Shown here piece after piece: positions 27,163-34,128 of a stretch of 64,000 bases of DNA. The notes beneath the pieces are model-generated. The model searched no databases. It was not told the origin of the DNA and saw only the letters and a program-made list of their open reading frames with translations. This stretch comes from Pseudomonas putida (GTDB lineage: Bacteria; Pseudomonadota; Gammaproteobacteria; Pseudomonadales; Pseudomonadaceae), in assembly GCF_028682455.1 (NCBI RefSeq), contig NZ_JANHLD010000003.1, positions 868,001 to 932,000 on the forward strand, written 5' to 3'. The position numbers and the translations under genes were made by a program. Each line of letters begins with the position of its first letter. Position 1 is the stretch's first letter.

Positions 27163-28854
27163 TTACGCCTGTTTCACTTCACGCATCGGCTTGCCTTTGA
27201 CCGGCGCGCCGTTGGCCACGTAGTACTTGGCAGTGCTGCGCGGCAGCGGCTGGCGGCCACGGATCTTGTCGGCGATTTTCTCGGCGATCATGATCGTGGT
27301 GGCGTTCAGGTTACCGGTGATGATGATCGGCATGATCGAGGCGTCGACTACCCGCAGGCCTTGCATGCCATGCACGCGACCCTGGCCATCGACCACCGCC
27401 ATCTCGTCGTCGCCCATCTTGCACGAGCACGATGGGTGGAACGCGGTTTCGGCGTGCTCGCGGATGAACTTGTCGAGCTCTTCGTCCGTCTGCACGTCGG
27501 CGCCCGGGCTGATCTCGCGGCCACGGTACGGGTCCAGGGCTGGCTGGGCCATGATTTCGCGGGTCAGGCGGATGCCGTCACGGAATTCCTGCCAGTCCTG
27601 CTCGGTGGCCATGTAGTTGAACAGGATGCTTGGGTGCTGGCGCGGGTCCTTGGACTTGGCCTGGATGCGACCGCGGCTAGGCGAGCGCATCGAACCCATG
27701 TGGGCCTGGAAGCCGTGTTCCTGTACGCCGTTGCTGCCGTTGTAGTTAATCGCAACGGGCAGGAAGTGGTACTGGATGTTCGGCCATTCGAACTCAGGAC
27801 GGGTACGGATGAAACCGCCGGCCTCGAACTGGTTGCTGGCGCCGATGCCGGTACCGTTGAACAGCCACTCGGCGCCAATGGCCGGCTGGTTGTACCAGAG
27901 CAGCGACGGGTACAGCGAAACCGGCTGGGTGCACGCGTACTGCAGGTACAGTTCCAGGTGGTCCTGCAGGTTCTCGCCGACCCCAGGCAGGTCGTGGACC
28001 ACCGGGATGTCGAGGTTTTTCAGCAGTTCGGCCGGGCCGACACCGGAACGCTGCAGCAGTTGCGGCGAAGCGATGGCGCCGGAGCAGACGATGACTTCCT
28101 TGCGGGCTCGGGCTTCGACGCGCTCTTCGCTGGCGCCGACCAGGTAGGTCACGCCGACGGCGCGCTTGCCGTCGAACAGCACGCGGTCGGTCAGGGCGTG
28201 GGTGACGATGGTCAGGGTCGAGCGCTTCTTGGCGGTGTCCAGGTAGCCACGGGCGGTGCTGGCGCGACGGCCTTTAGGCGTGACGGTACGGTCCATCGGG
28301 CCGAAACCTTCCTGCTGGTAGCCGTTGAGGTCTTCGGTGCGCGGATAACCGGCCTGCACGCCGGCTTCGACCATGGCGTGGAACAGCGGGTTGTTGCCGG
28401 CCTTTGGCGTGGTCACGCTGACCGGGCCTTCGCCACCGTGCCAGTCGTTCGGGCCGATGTCGCGGGTTTCGGCCTTGCGGAAGTACGGCAGGCAGTCCAG
28501 GTAGGTCCAGTCTTCGAGGCCAGGCAGTTGTGCCCAGCCGTCGAAGTCCAGGGCGTTGCCGCGGATGTAGCACATGCCGTTGATCAGCGACGAGCCACCC
28601 AGGCCCTTGCCACGGCCGCATTCCATCCGGCGGTTGTCCATGTGCGGCTCTGGATCGGTCTCGTAGGCCCAGTTGTAGCGGCGACCCTGCAGCGGGAAGG
28701 CCAGGGCAGCTGGCATCTGGGTGCGGAAGTCCATGCGGTAGTCGGGGCCACCCGCCTCGAGCAGCAGGACAGTAACGCCTGCGTCTTCGGTCAGGCGGGT
28801 CGCCAGGGTGTTACCGGCCGAGCCGGCACCGACGATGATGTAATCGAATTCCAT
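27163..28854 (-). CDS. betA: Choline dehydrogenase (BetA)
   Basis: 563 aa GMC-family flavoenzyme. The FAD-binding GxGxxG is at the N-terminus (YIIVGAGSAGNTLATRL). The GMC signatures are GRGKGLGGSSLINGM and GAIASPQLLQRSGVG, and the C-terminal catalytic His region is HPSCSCKMG. It oxidises choline to betaine aldehyde at the membrane, feeding the osmoprotectant and carbon-source route. It is the third gene of betI-betB-betA, 150 bases after betB. Length is normal. Confidence 0.95.
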   Translation of the reverse strand: MEFDYIIVGAGSAGNTLATRLTEDAGVTVLLLEAGGPDYRMDFRTQMPAALAFPLQGRRYNWAYETDPEPHMDNRRMECGRGKGLGGSSLINGMCYIRGNALDFDGWAQLPGLEDWTYLDCLPYFRKAETRDIGPNDWHGGEGPVSVTTPKAGNNPLFHAMVEAGVQAGYPRTEDLNGYQQEGFGPMDRTVTPKGRRASTARGYLDTAKKRSTLTIVTHALTDRVLFDGKRAVGVTYLVGASEERVEARARKEVIVCSGAIASPQLLQRSGVGPAELLKNLDIPVVHDLPGVGENLQDHLELYLQYACTQPVSLYPSLLWYNQPAIGAEWLFNGTGIGASNQFEAGGFIRTRPEFEWPNIQYHFLPVAINYNGSNGVQEHGFQAHMGSMRSPSRGRIQAKSKDPRQHPSILFNYMATEQDWQEFRDGIRLTREIMAQPALDPYRGREISPGADVQTDEELDKFIREHAETAFHPSCSCKMGDDEMAVVDGQGRVHGMQGLRVVDASIMPIIITGNLNATTIMIAEKIADKIRGRQPLPRSTAKYYVANGAPVKGKPMREVKQA

Positions 28855-28862
28855 GGCTTTCT

Positions 28863-29000
28863 CCGAAAGCAGTTGCGAGCCTCAAGCAGCAAGCCGCAAG
28901 AACAGCGGTTGTGCGAGGCTCGCGAATCAATGGGAGCTGCAAGTACCCCTCGGCGCCATGCGCTAAGGGGGCTACTTGTAGCTTGCCGCTTGAAGCGTGT
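28863..29000. repeat. betA-betB spacer with GCTTGCCGCTTGAAGC-type repeats
   Basis: The spacer contains partial inverted copies such as GAGCCTCAAGCAGCAAGCCG near 28877 and TAGCTTGCCGCTTGAAGCG near 28979. They match the repeat found between envC and gpmI (around 42455-42530), so this looks like a second small dispersed repeat family. It lies inside the bet operon and may attenuate betA relative to betB. Confidence 0.45.
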
Positions 29001-29004
29001 CGCT

Positions 29005-30477
29005 TCAGAAAACCGAGTTGTATGCACCCAGCTCGACTTGCACCGACTTGATGCGAGTGTACTGAGCCAGCGAGCTCACGCCGTTTTCACGGCCGACACC
29101 GGACTGCTTGTAGCCGCCAACCGGCATTTCGGCCGGCGATTCGCCCCAGGCGTTGATCCAGCAGATGCCGGCTTCAAGCTGGTGGATGATGCGGTGGGCA
29201 CGGCTGATGTCGTTGGTGCATACGCCAGCGGCCAGGCCGAAGTCGGTGTCGTTGGCACGACGGATGACTTCTTCTTCGGTCTCGTAGGAGAGGATGCTCA
29301 TCACCGGGCCGAAGATCTCTTCCTTGACGATGGTCATGTCGTCACGGCAGTCGGTGAACACGGTCGGGGCCACGAAGGCGCCCTTGGCGAATTCGCCGTC
29401 GGTCAGGCGCTCGCCGCCGCACAGCACGCGTGCGCCCTCTGCCTTGCCCTTGGCGATGTAGCCCAGCACGTTTTCCATGTGGGCGAAGCTGACCAGCGGG
29501 CCGAAGTTGGTGTTTTCGTCTTCAGGGTTGCCAACGCGGATACGGGCAACGCGCTCGGCAATCTTGGCTTCGAATGCAGCTTTCATCGAGGCTGGCACGA
29601 ACACGCGGGTACCGTTGGTGCAGACCTGACCGGAGCTGTAGAAGTTGGCCATCATGGCGATGTCGGCGGCGCGATCCAGGTCGGCGTCTTCGCAGATGAT
29701 CAATGGCGACTTGCCGCCCAGTTCCATGGTGACTTCCTTGAGCGAGGAGCTCGAGGCGCTGGCCATGACCTTCTTGCCGGTGTCGGTGCCGCCGGTGAAC
29801 GAGACTTTTTCGATGCGCGGGTGCTCGGTCAGCCAGGTGCCGACTTCACGGCCGCTGCCGGTCAGGACGTTGAACACGCCGTCTGGCAGGCCGGCTTCAG
29901 TGTAGATCTCGGCCAGCTTGAGGGTGGTCAGCGAGGTGACTTCGCTCGGCTTGAAGATCATCGCGTTACCGGCCGCCAGGGCAGGTGCGGATTTCCACAG
30001 GGCGATCTGGATAGGGTAGTTCCAGGCGCCGATACCGACGGTCACGCCCAGCGGCTCGCGGCGGGTGTAGACGAACGAGCTGTCGCGCAGCGGGATCTGC
30101 TCGCCTTCGATGGCCGGTACCAGGCCTGCGTAGTATTCCAGCACGTCAGCACCGGTGACGATGTCGACGTAGCGGGTTTCGGAGTACGACTTGCCGGTGT
30201 CCAGGGTTTCCAGGGCAGCCAGCTCATCGTTGCGCTCGCGCAGGATGTCGACGGCACGGCGCAGGATGCGCGAACGCTGCATGGCGGTCATGGCGGCCCA
30301 GACTTTCTGGCCGCGCTCGGCGCTTTCTACGGCGCGCTCGACGTCTGCTTGGGTGGCACGCTGCACCTGGGCGAGGACTTCGCCGTTGGCCGGGTTGATG
30401 GCGTCGAAGGTAGCGTCGCTGGAAGCGTCGACATAACCACCATCAATGTAGAGTTTTTGCAGTTCGAAACGGGCCAT
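29005..30477 (-). CDS. betB: Betaine aldehyde dehydrogenase (BetB)
   Basis: 490 aa aldehyde dehydrogenase. The Glu of MELGGKSPLIICEDAD and the catalytic Cys in FYSSGQVCTNGTRVFVP are present, with the NAD-binding FTGGTDTGKKVM. It converts betaine aldehyde to glycine betaine. Its start is 30 bases from the betI stop, so betI, betB and betA form one operon. The length matches the family. Confidence 0.95.
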   Translation of the reverse strand: MARFELQKLYIDGGYVDASSDATFDAINPANGEVLAQVQRATQADVERAVESAERGQKVWAAMTAMQRSRILRRAVDILRERNDELAALETLDTGKSYSETRYVDIVTGADVLEYYAGLVPAIEGEQIPLRDSSFVYTRREPLGVTVGIGAWNYPIQIALWKSAPALAAGNAMIFKPSEVTSLTTLKLAEIYTEAGLPDGVFNVLTGSGREVGTWLTEHPRIEKVSFTGGTDTGKKVMASASSSSLKEVTMELGGKSPLIICEDADLDRAADIAMMANFYSSGQVCTNGTRVFVPASMKAAFEAKIAERVARIRVGNPEDENTNFGPLVSFAHMENVLGYIAKGKAEGARVLCGGERLTDGEFAKGAFVAPTVFTDCRDDMTIVKEEIFGPVMSILSYETEEEVIRRANDTDFGLAAGVCTNDISRAHRIIHQLEAGICWINAWGESPAEMPVGGYKQSGVGRENGVSSLAQYTRIKSVQVELGAYNSVF

Positions 30478-30507
30478 AGTGTCCTCGCAAGTGCATTGTG
30501 TAAGTGG

Positions 30508-31173
30508 CTATCCGAGCGTCGCTCCTGCTTTTTGGGCATTTGCGGCGCGTAGTGGTTCAGAGGCCCGTGCTTGTGTGTTCGGGCTCGTCTGCTTCGCCAG
30601 TTGTAGATCCATGTATTCGTAGGCGATTTGTTTCGCCTGGTCGGTATCGAAAGCTTCTCCGGACAACGCTCCGCGCAGCCACAGGCCGTCGATCAGGGCT
30701 GCCAGTCCACGGGCCGCGGTGCGTGCCTCGGACAACGGCAGGACACGGCGGAACTGGCAGCACAGGTTGGAATACAAGCGGTGATCGTTGATCCGCTGCA
30801 ACCTGTGCAAAGACGGCTGGTGCATGCTGGAAGCCCAGAAGGCCAACCAGGTTTTCATTGCCGGGCCGTTGACCTGACTGGCGTCGAAGTTGCCTTCGAT
30901 GATCACCTGCAGGTGGGCACGCGGACTGTTGTCCTTGAGTGCTTGCCGGTTGGCGACGACGTTCTCGCTCAGCACGCTCATCAGGTACTGCATGGTCGCT
31001 GCGATCAGGCCGTTCTTGTCCTGAAAGTAGTGACTGATGATGCCATTCGACACTCCGGCCAAACGGGCGATCAGCGCAATGCTGGCGTCACCCATCCCGA
31101 CCTGGTCGATTGCCAGTAACGTGGCTTCGATCAACTGTTGGCGGCGAATGGGTTGCATACCGACCTTGGGCAT
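30508..31173 (-). CDS. betI: Choline-responsive TetR-family repressor (BetI)
   Basis: 221 aa. The N-terminus MPKVGMQPIRRQQLIEATL and the helix-turn-helix ASIALIARLAGVSNGIISHYF are those of BetI, which represses bet genes and releases them when choline binds. The protein is about 24 residues longer than the usual BetI (about 197 aa), with a low-complexity tail after YMDLQLAKQ. It should bind the palindrome 71 bases upstream of its start. Confidence 0.93.
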   Translation of the reverse strand: MPKVGMQPIRRQQLIEATLLAIDQVGMGDASIALIARLAGVSNGIISHYFQDKNGLIAATMQYLMSVLSENVVANRQALKDNSPRAHLQVIIEGNFDASQVNGPAMKTWLAFWASSMHQPSLHRLQRINDHRLYSNLCCQFRRVLPLSEARTAARGLAALIDGLWLRGALSGEAFDTDQAKQIAYEYMDLQLAKQTSPNTQARASEPLRAANAQKAGATLG

Positions 31174-31243
31174 CTTGCAAATCTCCTCAGGCCTGCGAGC
31201 AGTCGACGAGCGGCTGCCTCGGCGAAGGCCAGTCTATTTTGTT

Positions 31244-31263
31244 TTGATTGAACGTTCAATCAA
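31244..31263. promoter_or_regulatory. BetI operator, perfect 20-bp palindrome
   Basis: TTGATTGAACGTTCAATCAA is a perfect 20-base palindrome with the TGAACGTTCA core typical of BetI boxes. It lies 71 bases upstream of betI, where a TetR-type repressor would block the betIBA promoter. In the original arrangement betT began about 330 bp to the right. Confidence 0.8.
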
Positions 31264-31464
31264 CAAAGAATAAGCTCTGCGACAATCTGTGCCATTGACA
31301 GGCTTTTGCTGCAGTCTGCGAGCACAAATTGGCACCCCAAAAAGACGTGTAACCCCCGGAATACAAGGTGTTGACGGGTGTAAGCGGCGCGTTGGACAGA
31401 TCTGCCGAGCGGTACTGCACTGCTCGGCCCACCCTCGGGACGGGGTGTCAGGCCTGTTTTTTTT
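31264..31464. other. Remnant of the betI-betT spacer, with terminator-like hairpins
   Basis: No gene seen. CCGAGC (31405-31410) pairs with GCTCGG (31422-31427). CACCC and GGGGTG around 31431-31447 form a second hairpin, ahead of CAGGCCTG and a run of eight T. This looks like a rightward Rho-independent terminator or small transcript end; the IS element inserted into its T-run. Confidence 0.35.
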
Positions 31465-31489
31465 GGGTATTCATAAAAGGTTGTTGATG
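31465..31489 (+). repeat. Left terminal inverted repeat of the ISL3 element
   Basis: 25 bases beginning GGGTATTCATAAAAGG and ending TGTTGATG. It matches the complement of 33967-33991 at 23 of 25 positions; the two differences are adjacent (positions 16-17). Confidence 0.93.
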
Positions 31490-31540
31490 GTCTCCCGACT
31501 CTCCGTTGCTACAACTGCTTTTTGATTTCGAGAAAAGATG

Positions 31541-31569
31541 TTGACAGTCATGGGGCAAGGCGTTAGAGT
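31541..31569 (+). promoter_or_regulatory. Sigma70-type promoter inside the IS, upstream of the BRO-N gene
   Basis: TTGACA (31541-31546), 17 bases, then TAGAGT (31564-31569): a perfect -35 with a moderate -10. Transcription would begin near 31576 and meet the hairpin at 31605-31630 within about 60 bases, before reaching the BRO-N gene. Confidence 0.5.
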
Positions 31570-31604
31570 TCATCTCAGGTGCTGAACACACCTCTCTAGG
31601 CGGA

Positions 31605-31635
31605 AGCCGCTCCCGAAAGTCAAAGCGGCTTTTTC
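31605..31635 (+). terminator. Rho-independent terminator-like hairpin in the IS leader
   Basis: AGCCGCT (31605-31611) pairs with AGCGGCT (31624-31630), followed by TTTTC. With the promoter at 31541 this would make a short leader RNA or attenuate the downstream BRO-N/transposase operon. The rest of the leader up to 31812 (GCCTC/GAGGC hairpin near 31768-31785) holds no recognised gene. Confidence 0.5.
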
Positions 31636-31812
31636 ACGTCCGTAGGTTTTGCGCTGCCTTCCAATGCGGGACAATGCATGCTTATGGCCGGGTGGCGCGC
31701 AGCTATACAAGACCCTTCGGGGGAAATCTGCGGGCCGTCCTAGAGCGGTGTTCAAGCGCCCGGCCGCCTCTCTGAACAGGAGGCGAAATTGAACGATCTC
31801 TAGGAGGCCATC

Positions 31813-32589
31813 GTGGCTGCTCAATCCAATCTGCTCCCTCAGGGCGTCGCTACTGACGACACCCCGCACCAGACCTTCAACTTTGACCACTTGCCAGTTC
31901 GCACGGTCAACCGTGATGGCGAAATCTGGTTTGTTGCCGCTGATGTGTGCGCGGCACTTGCACACACCAACCCACGGATGGCAGTGTCAAGGCTGGATGA
32001 TGACGAAAAGGGTGTAAGTAATGTTTACACCCCTGGAGGCTCACAGGAAGTGATGATCGTCAGCGAATCGGGCCTGTACAGCCTGATTCTGACCAGCCGC
32101 AAGGAAGAGGCCAAGCGGTTCAAGCGGTGGATCACCCACGAAGTTCTTCCAGCCATCCGTAAGACAGGGGGTTACCAGAAATTCGAAGCCGCGCCCGCTT
32201 TGGACGTGACAGACGCCCCGTCCATGAAAGTTATGCGTGAGGTAGCCGACGACTACCTCAATGCCTACTACGAGGCGATCAAGGCAGGCAAAACACGCCA
32301 CCACATTGATGGCGTGCAGACCGAAGTACTCCAGGCCATCTTGGCCCATGCGCTGATGAGTCAGCGCATGTTGGTGTCCTTCAATTCCATCGGTCAAATG
32401 AACTGCCGCCTGATTCCTGGTGATGCATCTGTTGTGAGCTTTGCCAAGGATGACTACTTCGACATTGCCCAGCATGTCCCGATGGAGCGACTGCCTGACA
32501 TGTTGGATGCGCTGAACAAGCGCGTAGCCTGCCATCTTGGCGCTTTTAGCGAGCGCTTGCGCCGCGACTCTTCGAGGAAACTGGCGTGA
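31813..32589 (+). CDS. BRO-N family (phage antirepressor-like) protein, IS passenger
   Basis: 258 aa. Residues about 20-115 are a BRO-N domain: IWFVAADVCAALAHTNPRMA, then SESGLYSLILTSRKEEAKRF and KRWITHEVLPAIRKTGGY. The domain is known from phage antirepressors and baculovirus BRO proteins, which bind DNA. The C-terminal half (DDYLNAYYEAIKAGKTRHH and onward) I do not recognise. The GTG start has AGGAGG 5 bases upstream. Its stop overlaps the transposase start (GTGA), so both are translated together. A regulator of transposition or of host genes is inferred. Confidence 0.85.
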   Translation: MAAQSNLLPQGVATDDTPHQTFNFDHLPVRTVNRDGEIWFVAADVCAALAHTNPRMAVSRLDDDEKGVSNVYTPGGSQEVMIVSESGLYSLILTSRKEEAKRFKRWITHEVLPAIRKTGGYQKFEAAPALDVTDAPSMKVMREVADDYLNAYYEAIKAGKTRHHIDGVQTEVLQAILAHALMSQRMLVSFNSIGQMNCRLIPGDASVVSFAKDDYFDIAQHVPMERLPDMLDALNKRVACHLGAFSERLRRDSSRKLA

Positions 32590-33956
32590 GTGATCTGGCC
32601 ATCCCGCAAACGCTTTTGCACCCGCTCAAAGCTACGGTAGTGGGCTTCCATGAGGAAGAGAACGAATACAGCTTCCAGGTGGAATATCCCGACCCCGAGG
32701 TTTGCCCTAACTGCGGGACGTGCGGCGAGGTGGTCAGATTCGGCAAGAAGCAGGTGAAGTTCCGTGACCTGCCGCTGCACGGGCGGTGGGTCACGCTCTG
32801 GCTGGTTCGCCGCCGCTTCATGTGCCGGGCCTGCAACACCACGTTCAGCCCGGCGCTGCCGGAGATGGCCGAGAGCAACCGGATGACCCGGCGGCTGGCC
32901 GACTACATCATCAAGGCCACGGTGGGCCGCACCAATAGTGACGTGGGCCGTGAAGTGGGTGTGAATGAGTCGGTCATCCGTACCTTGTTCCGCGACCACT
33001 TCGAGGCGCAGAAAGACCGCTACAAGCCTACCGCACCCCGCGTGCTGGGCATTGATGAGCTGTACCTGCAGCGCACCTATCGCTGCGTGCTTACCAACAT
33101 CGAGGAGGAGACCATCATCGACCTGCTGGAATCACGCACCAAGCCACAGGTGACGGCCTACCTGTCGCGTCTCAAAGACCGCAAGGACATTGAGATTGTG
33201 TGCATGGACATGTGGAACCCCTACCGCGAGGTGACAAAGGCACTGATGCCACAGGCCACCATCGTGGTGGACAAGTTCCACATTCAGCGCATGGCCAATG
33301 AAGCCATGGAGAAGATCAGGAAAAGCCTGAAGGCCGGGCTGTCACAGCATCGCCGCAGGGCGCTCAAGGGCGACCGAAAGCTGATGCTAATGCGCGAGCA
33401 CGACCTGAACCCGATGAACAGGATGGTGGTCGATACCTGGCTCAACCAATTCCCGGAGCTGGGCGCGGCCTACCGTCTCAAGGAGGAGTTCCTGAACATC
33501 TGGAATTTGGAAAATGAGTCTGACGCCAAAGAAGAATACCGGCGCTGGCATTCCAGCCTAACGCCGGAGGAGCGTCCGCAGTGGGCACCACTGACCACAG
33601 CAATGAGCAATTGGGAGGCGGAAATCTTCGCCTACTTCGGTAACGGGCAGCGCAACACCAATGCCTTCACCGAATCGATGAACCGGCAAATGAAAGACCT
33701 GAATAGGCTCACGCGCAGCATGTCCTTCGAGATGTTCCGCGCCAAGATTCTGTTCTCGGTCGAGCACAAGATGAAGCGCAAGGAAAAGCCCCGCCGGGAA
33801 TCGCCATTCACTATGGGCTACGGCCTCCCGACAGATGCCAACCTTGCAGGGCGGGCGCCCTCTATGCGCGACATGGGGGCGCCCATTCGTCCTCTGCTGG
33901 AGTTCCTGCTGGAGCCTCCCATCAACATCAACCCGATGCCTTCGGCTGAGGGTTAG
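32586..33956 (+). CDS. ISL3-family transposase
   Basis: 456 aa. An N-terminal zinc ribbon (Cys40, Cys43, Cys80, Cys83; CPNC and CRAC) is followed by a helix-turn-helix and the DDE catalytic domain: Asp157 in LGIDELYL, Asp229 in VVDKFHI, Glu363 in NAFTESMNR. Full length and undamaged. The GTG start lies within the last four bases of the BRO-N gene. It cuts the 25-bp inverted repeats of its own element; close relatives would be ISL3 members of Pseudomonas and other proteobacteria. Confidence 0.95.
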   Translation: MSDLAIPQTLLHPLKATVVGFHEEENEYSFQVEYPDPEVCPNCGTCGEVVRFGKKQVKFRDLPLHGRWVTLWLVRRRFMCRACNTTFSPALPEMAESNRMTRRLADYIIKATVGRTNSDVGREVGVNESVIRTLFRDHFEAQKDRYKPTAPRVLGIDELYLQRTYRCVLTNIEEETIIDLLESRTKPQVTAYLSRLKDRKDIEIVCMDMWNPYREVTKALMPQATIVVDKFHIQRMANEAMEKIRKSLKAGLSQHRRRALKGDRKLMLMREHDLNPMNRMVVDTWLNQFPELGAAYRLKEEFLNIWNLENESDAKEEYRRWHSSLTPEERPQWAPLTTAMSNWEAEIFAYFGNGQRNTNAFTESMNRQMKDLNRLTRSMSFEMFRAKILFSVEHKMKRKEKPRRESPFTMGYGLPTDANLAGRAPSMRDMGAPIRPLLEFLLEPPININPMPSAEG

Positions 33957-33966
33957 GAAGCTCCTG

Positions 33967-33991
33967 CATCAACAGGCTTTTATGAATACCC
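33967..33991 (-). repeat. Right terminal inverted repeat of the ISL3 element
   Basis: The complement begins GGGTATTCATAAAAGCC and ends TGTTGATG. It begins 10 bases after the transposase stop codon and is followed directly by the T8 target duplication. Confidence 0.93.
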
Positions 33992-34128
33992 TTTTTTTTC
34001 AACGCATTCGATTCGGGATCACGGTTTTTCAAGGTGCTTTTATAACACCTGACGCAGTGGGGCTATTGCACCAATTGCGCAGGCAAAGGTTGTTTCGTTT
34101 CTCTCGCACTGCCCGGAGCCTATGTGCA

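Larger units (their letters stand above)
31457..33999. mobile_element. Complete ISL3-family insertion sequence with BRO-N passenger gene
   Basis: The element proper is 31465-33991 (2,527 bp). It has 25-bp terminal inverted repeats at 31465-31489 and 33967-33991, beginning GGGTATTCATAAAAG and differing at two positions. Each is flanked by TTTTTTTT (31457-31464 and 33992-33999), an 8-bp target duplication as expected for ISL3. It carries a BRO-N antirepressor-like gene and an ISL3 transposase in an overlapping pair, and is inserted in the betI-betT spacer. Both genes and ends look intact, so the insertion is probably recent. Confidence 0.93.

Noticed and set aside
27157..30552. 1131-codon open frame on the plus strand opposite betA and betB
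   Set aside because: It runs antisense through two clear enzymes and their spacer. Long antisense frames are normal in this high-GC genome because stop codons are rare in that phase; the translation is Gly/Ala/Val/His-rich without any known fold.
31457..31464. T8 run before the IS as a terminator U-tract only
   Set aside because: The identical T8 after the right inverted repeat shows that it is the 8-bp target duplication; the original single T8 may still have belonged to a terminator.
31570..31965. Minus-strand frame of 131 codons in the IS leader and BRO-N 5' end
   Set aside because: No ribosome-binding site or family match, and it overlaps the better supported BRO-N gene and its leader.
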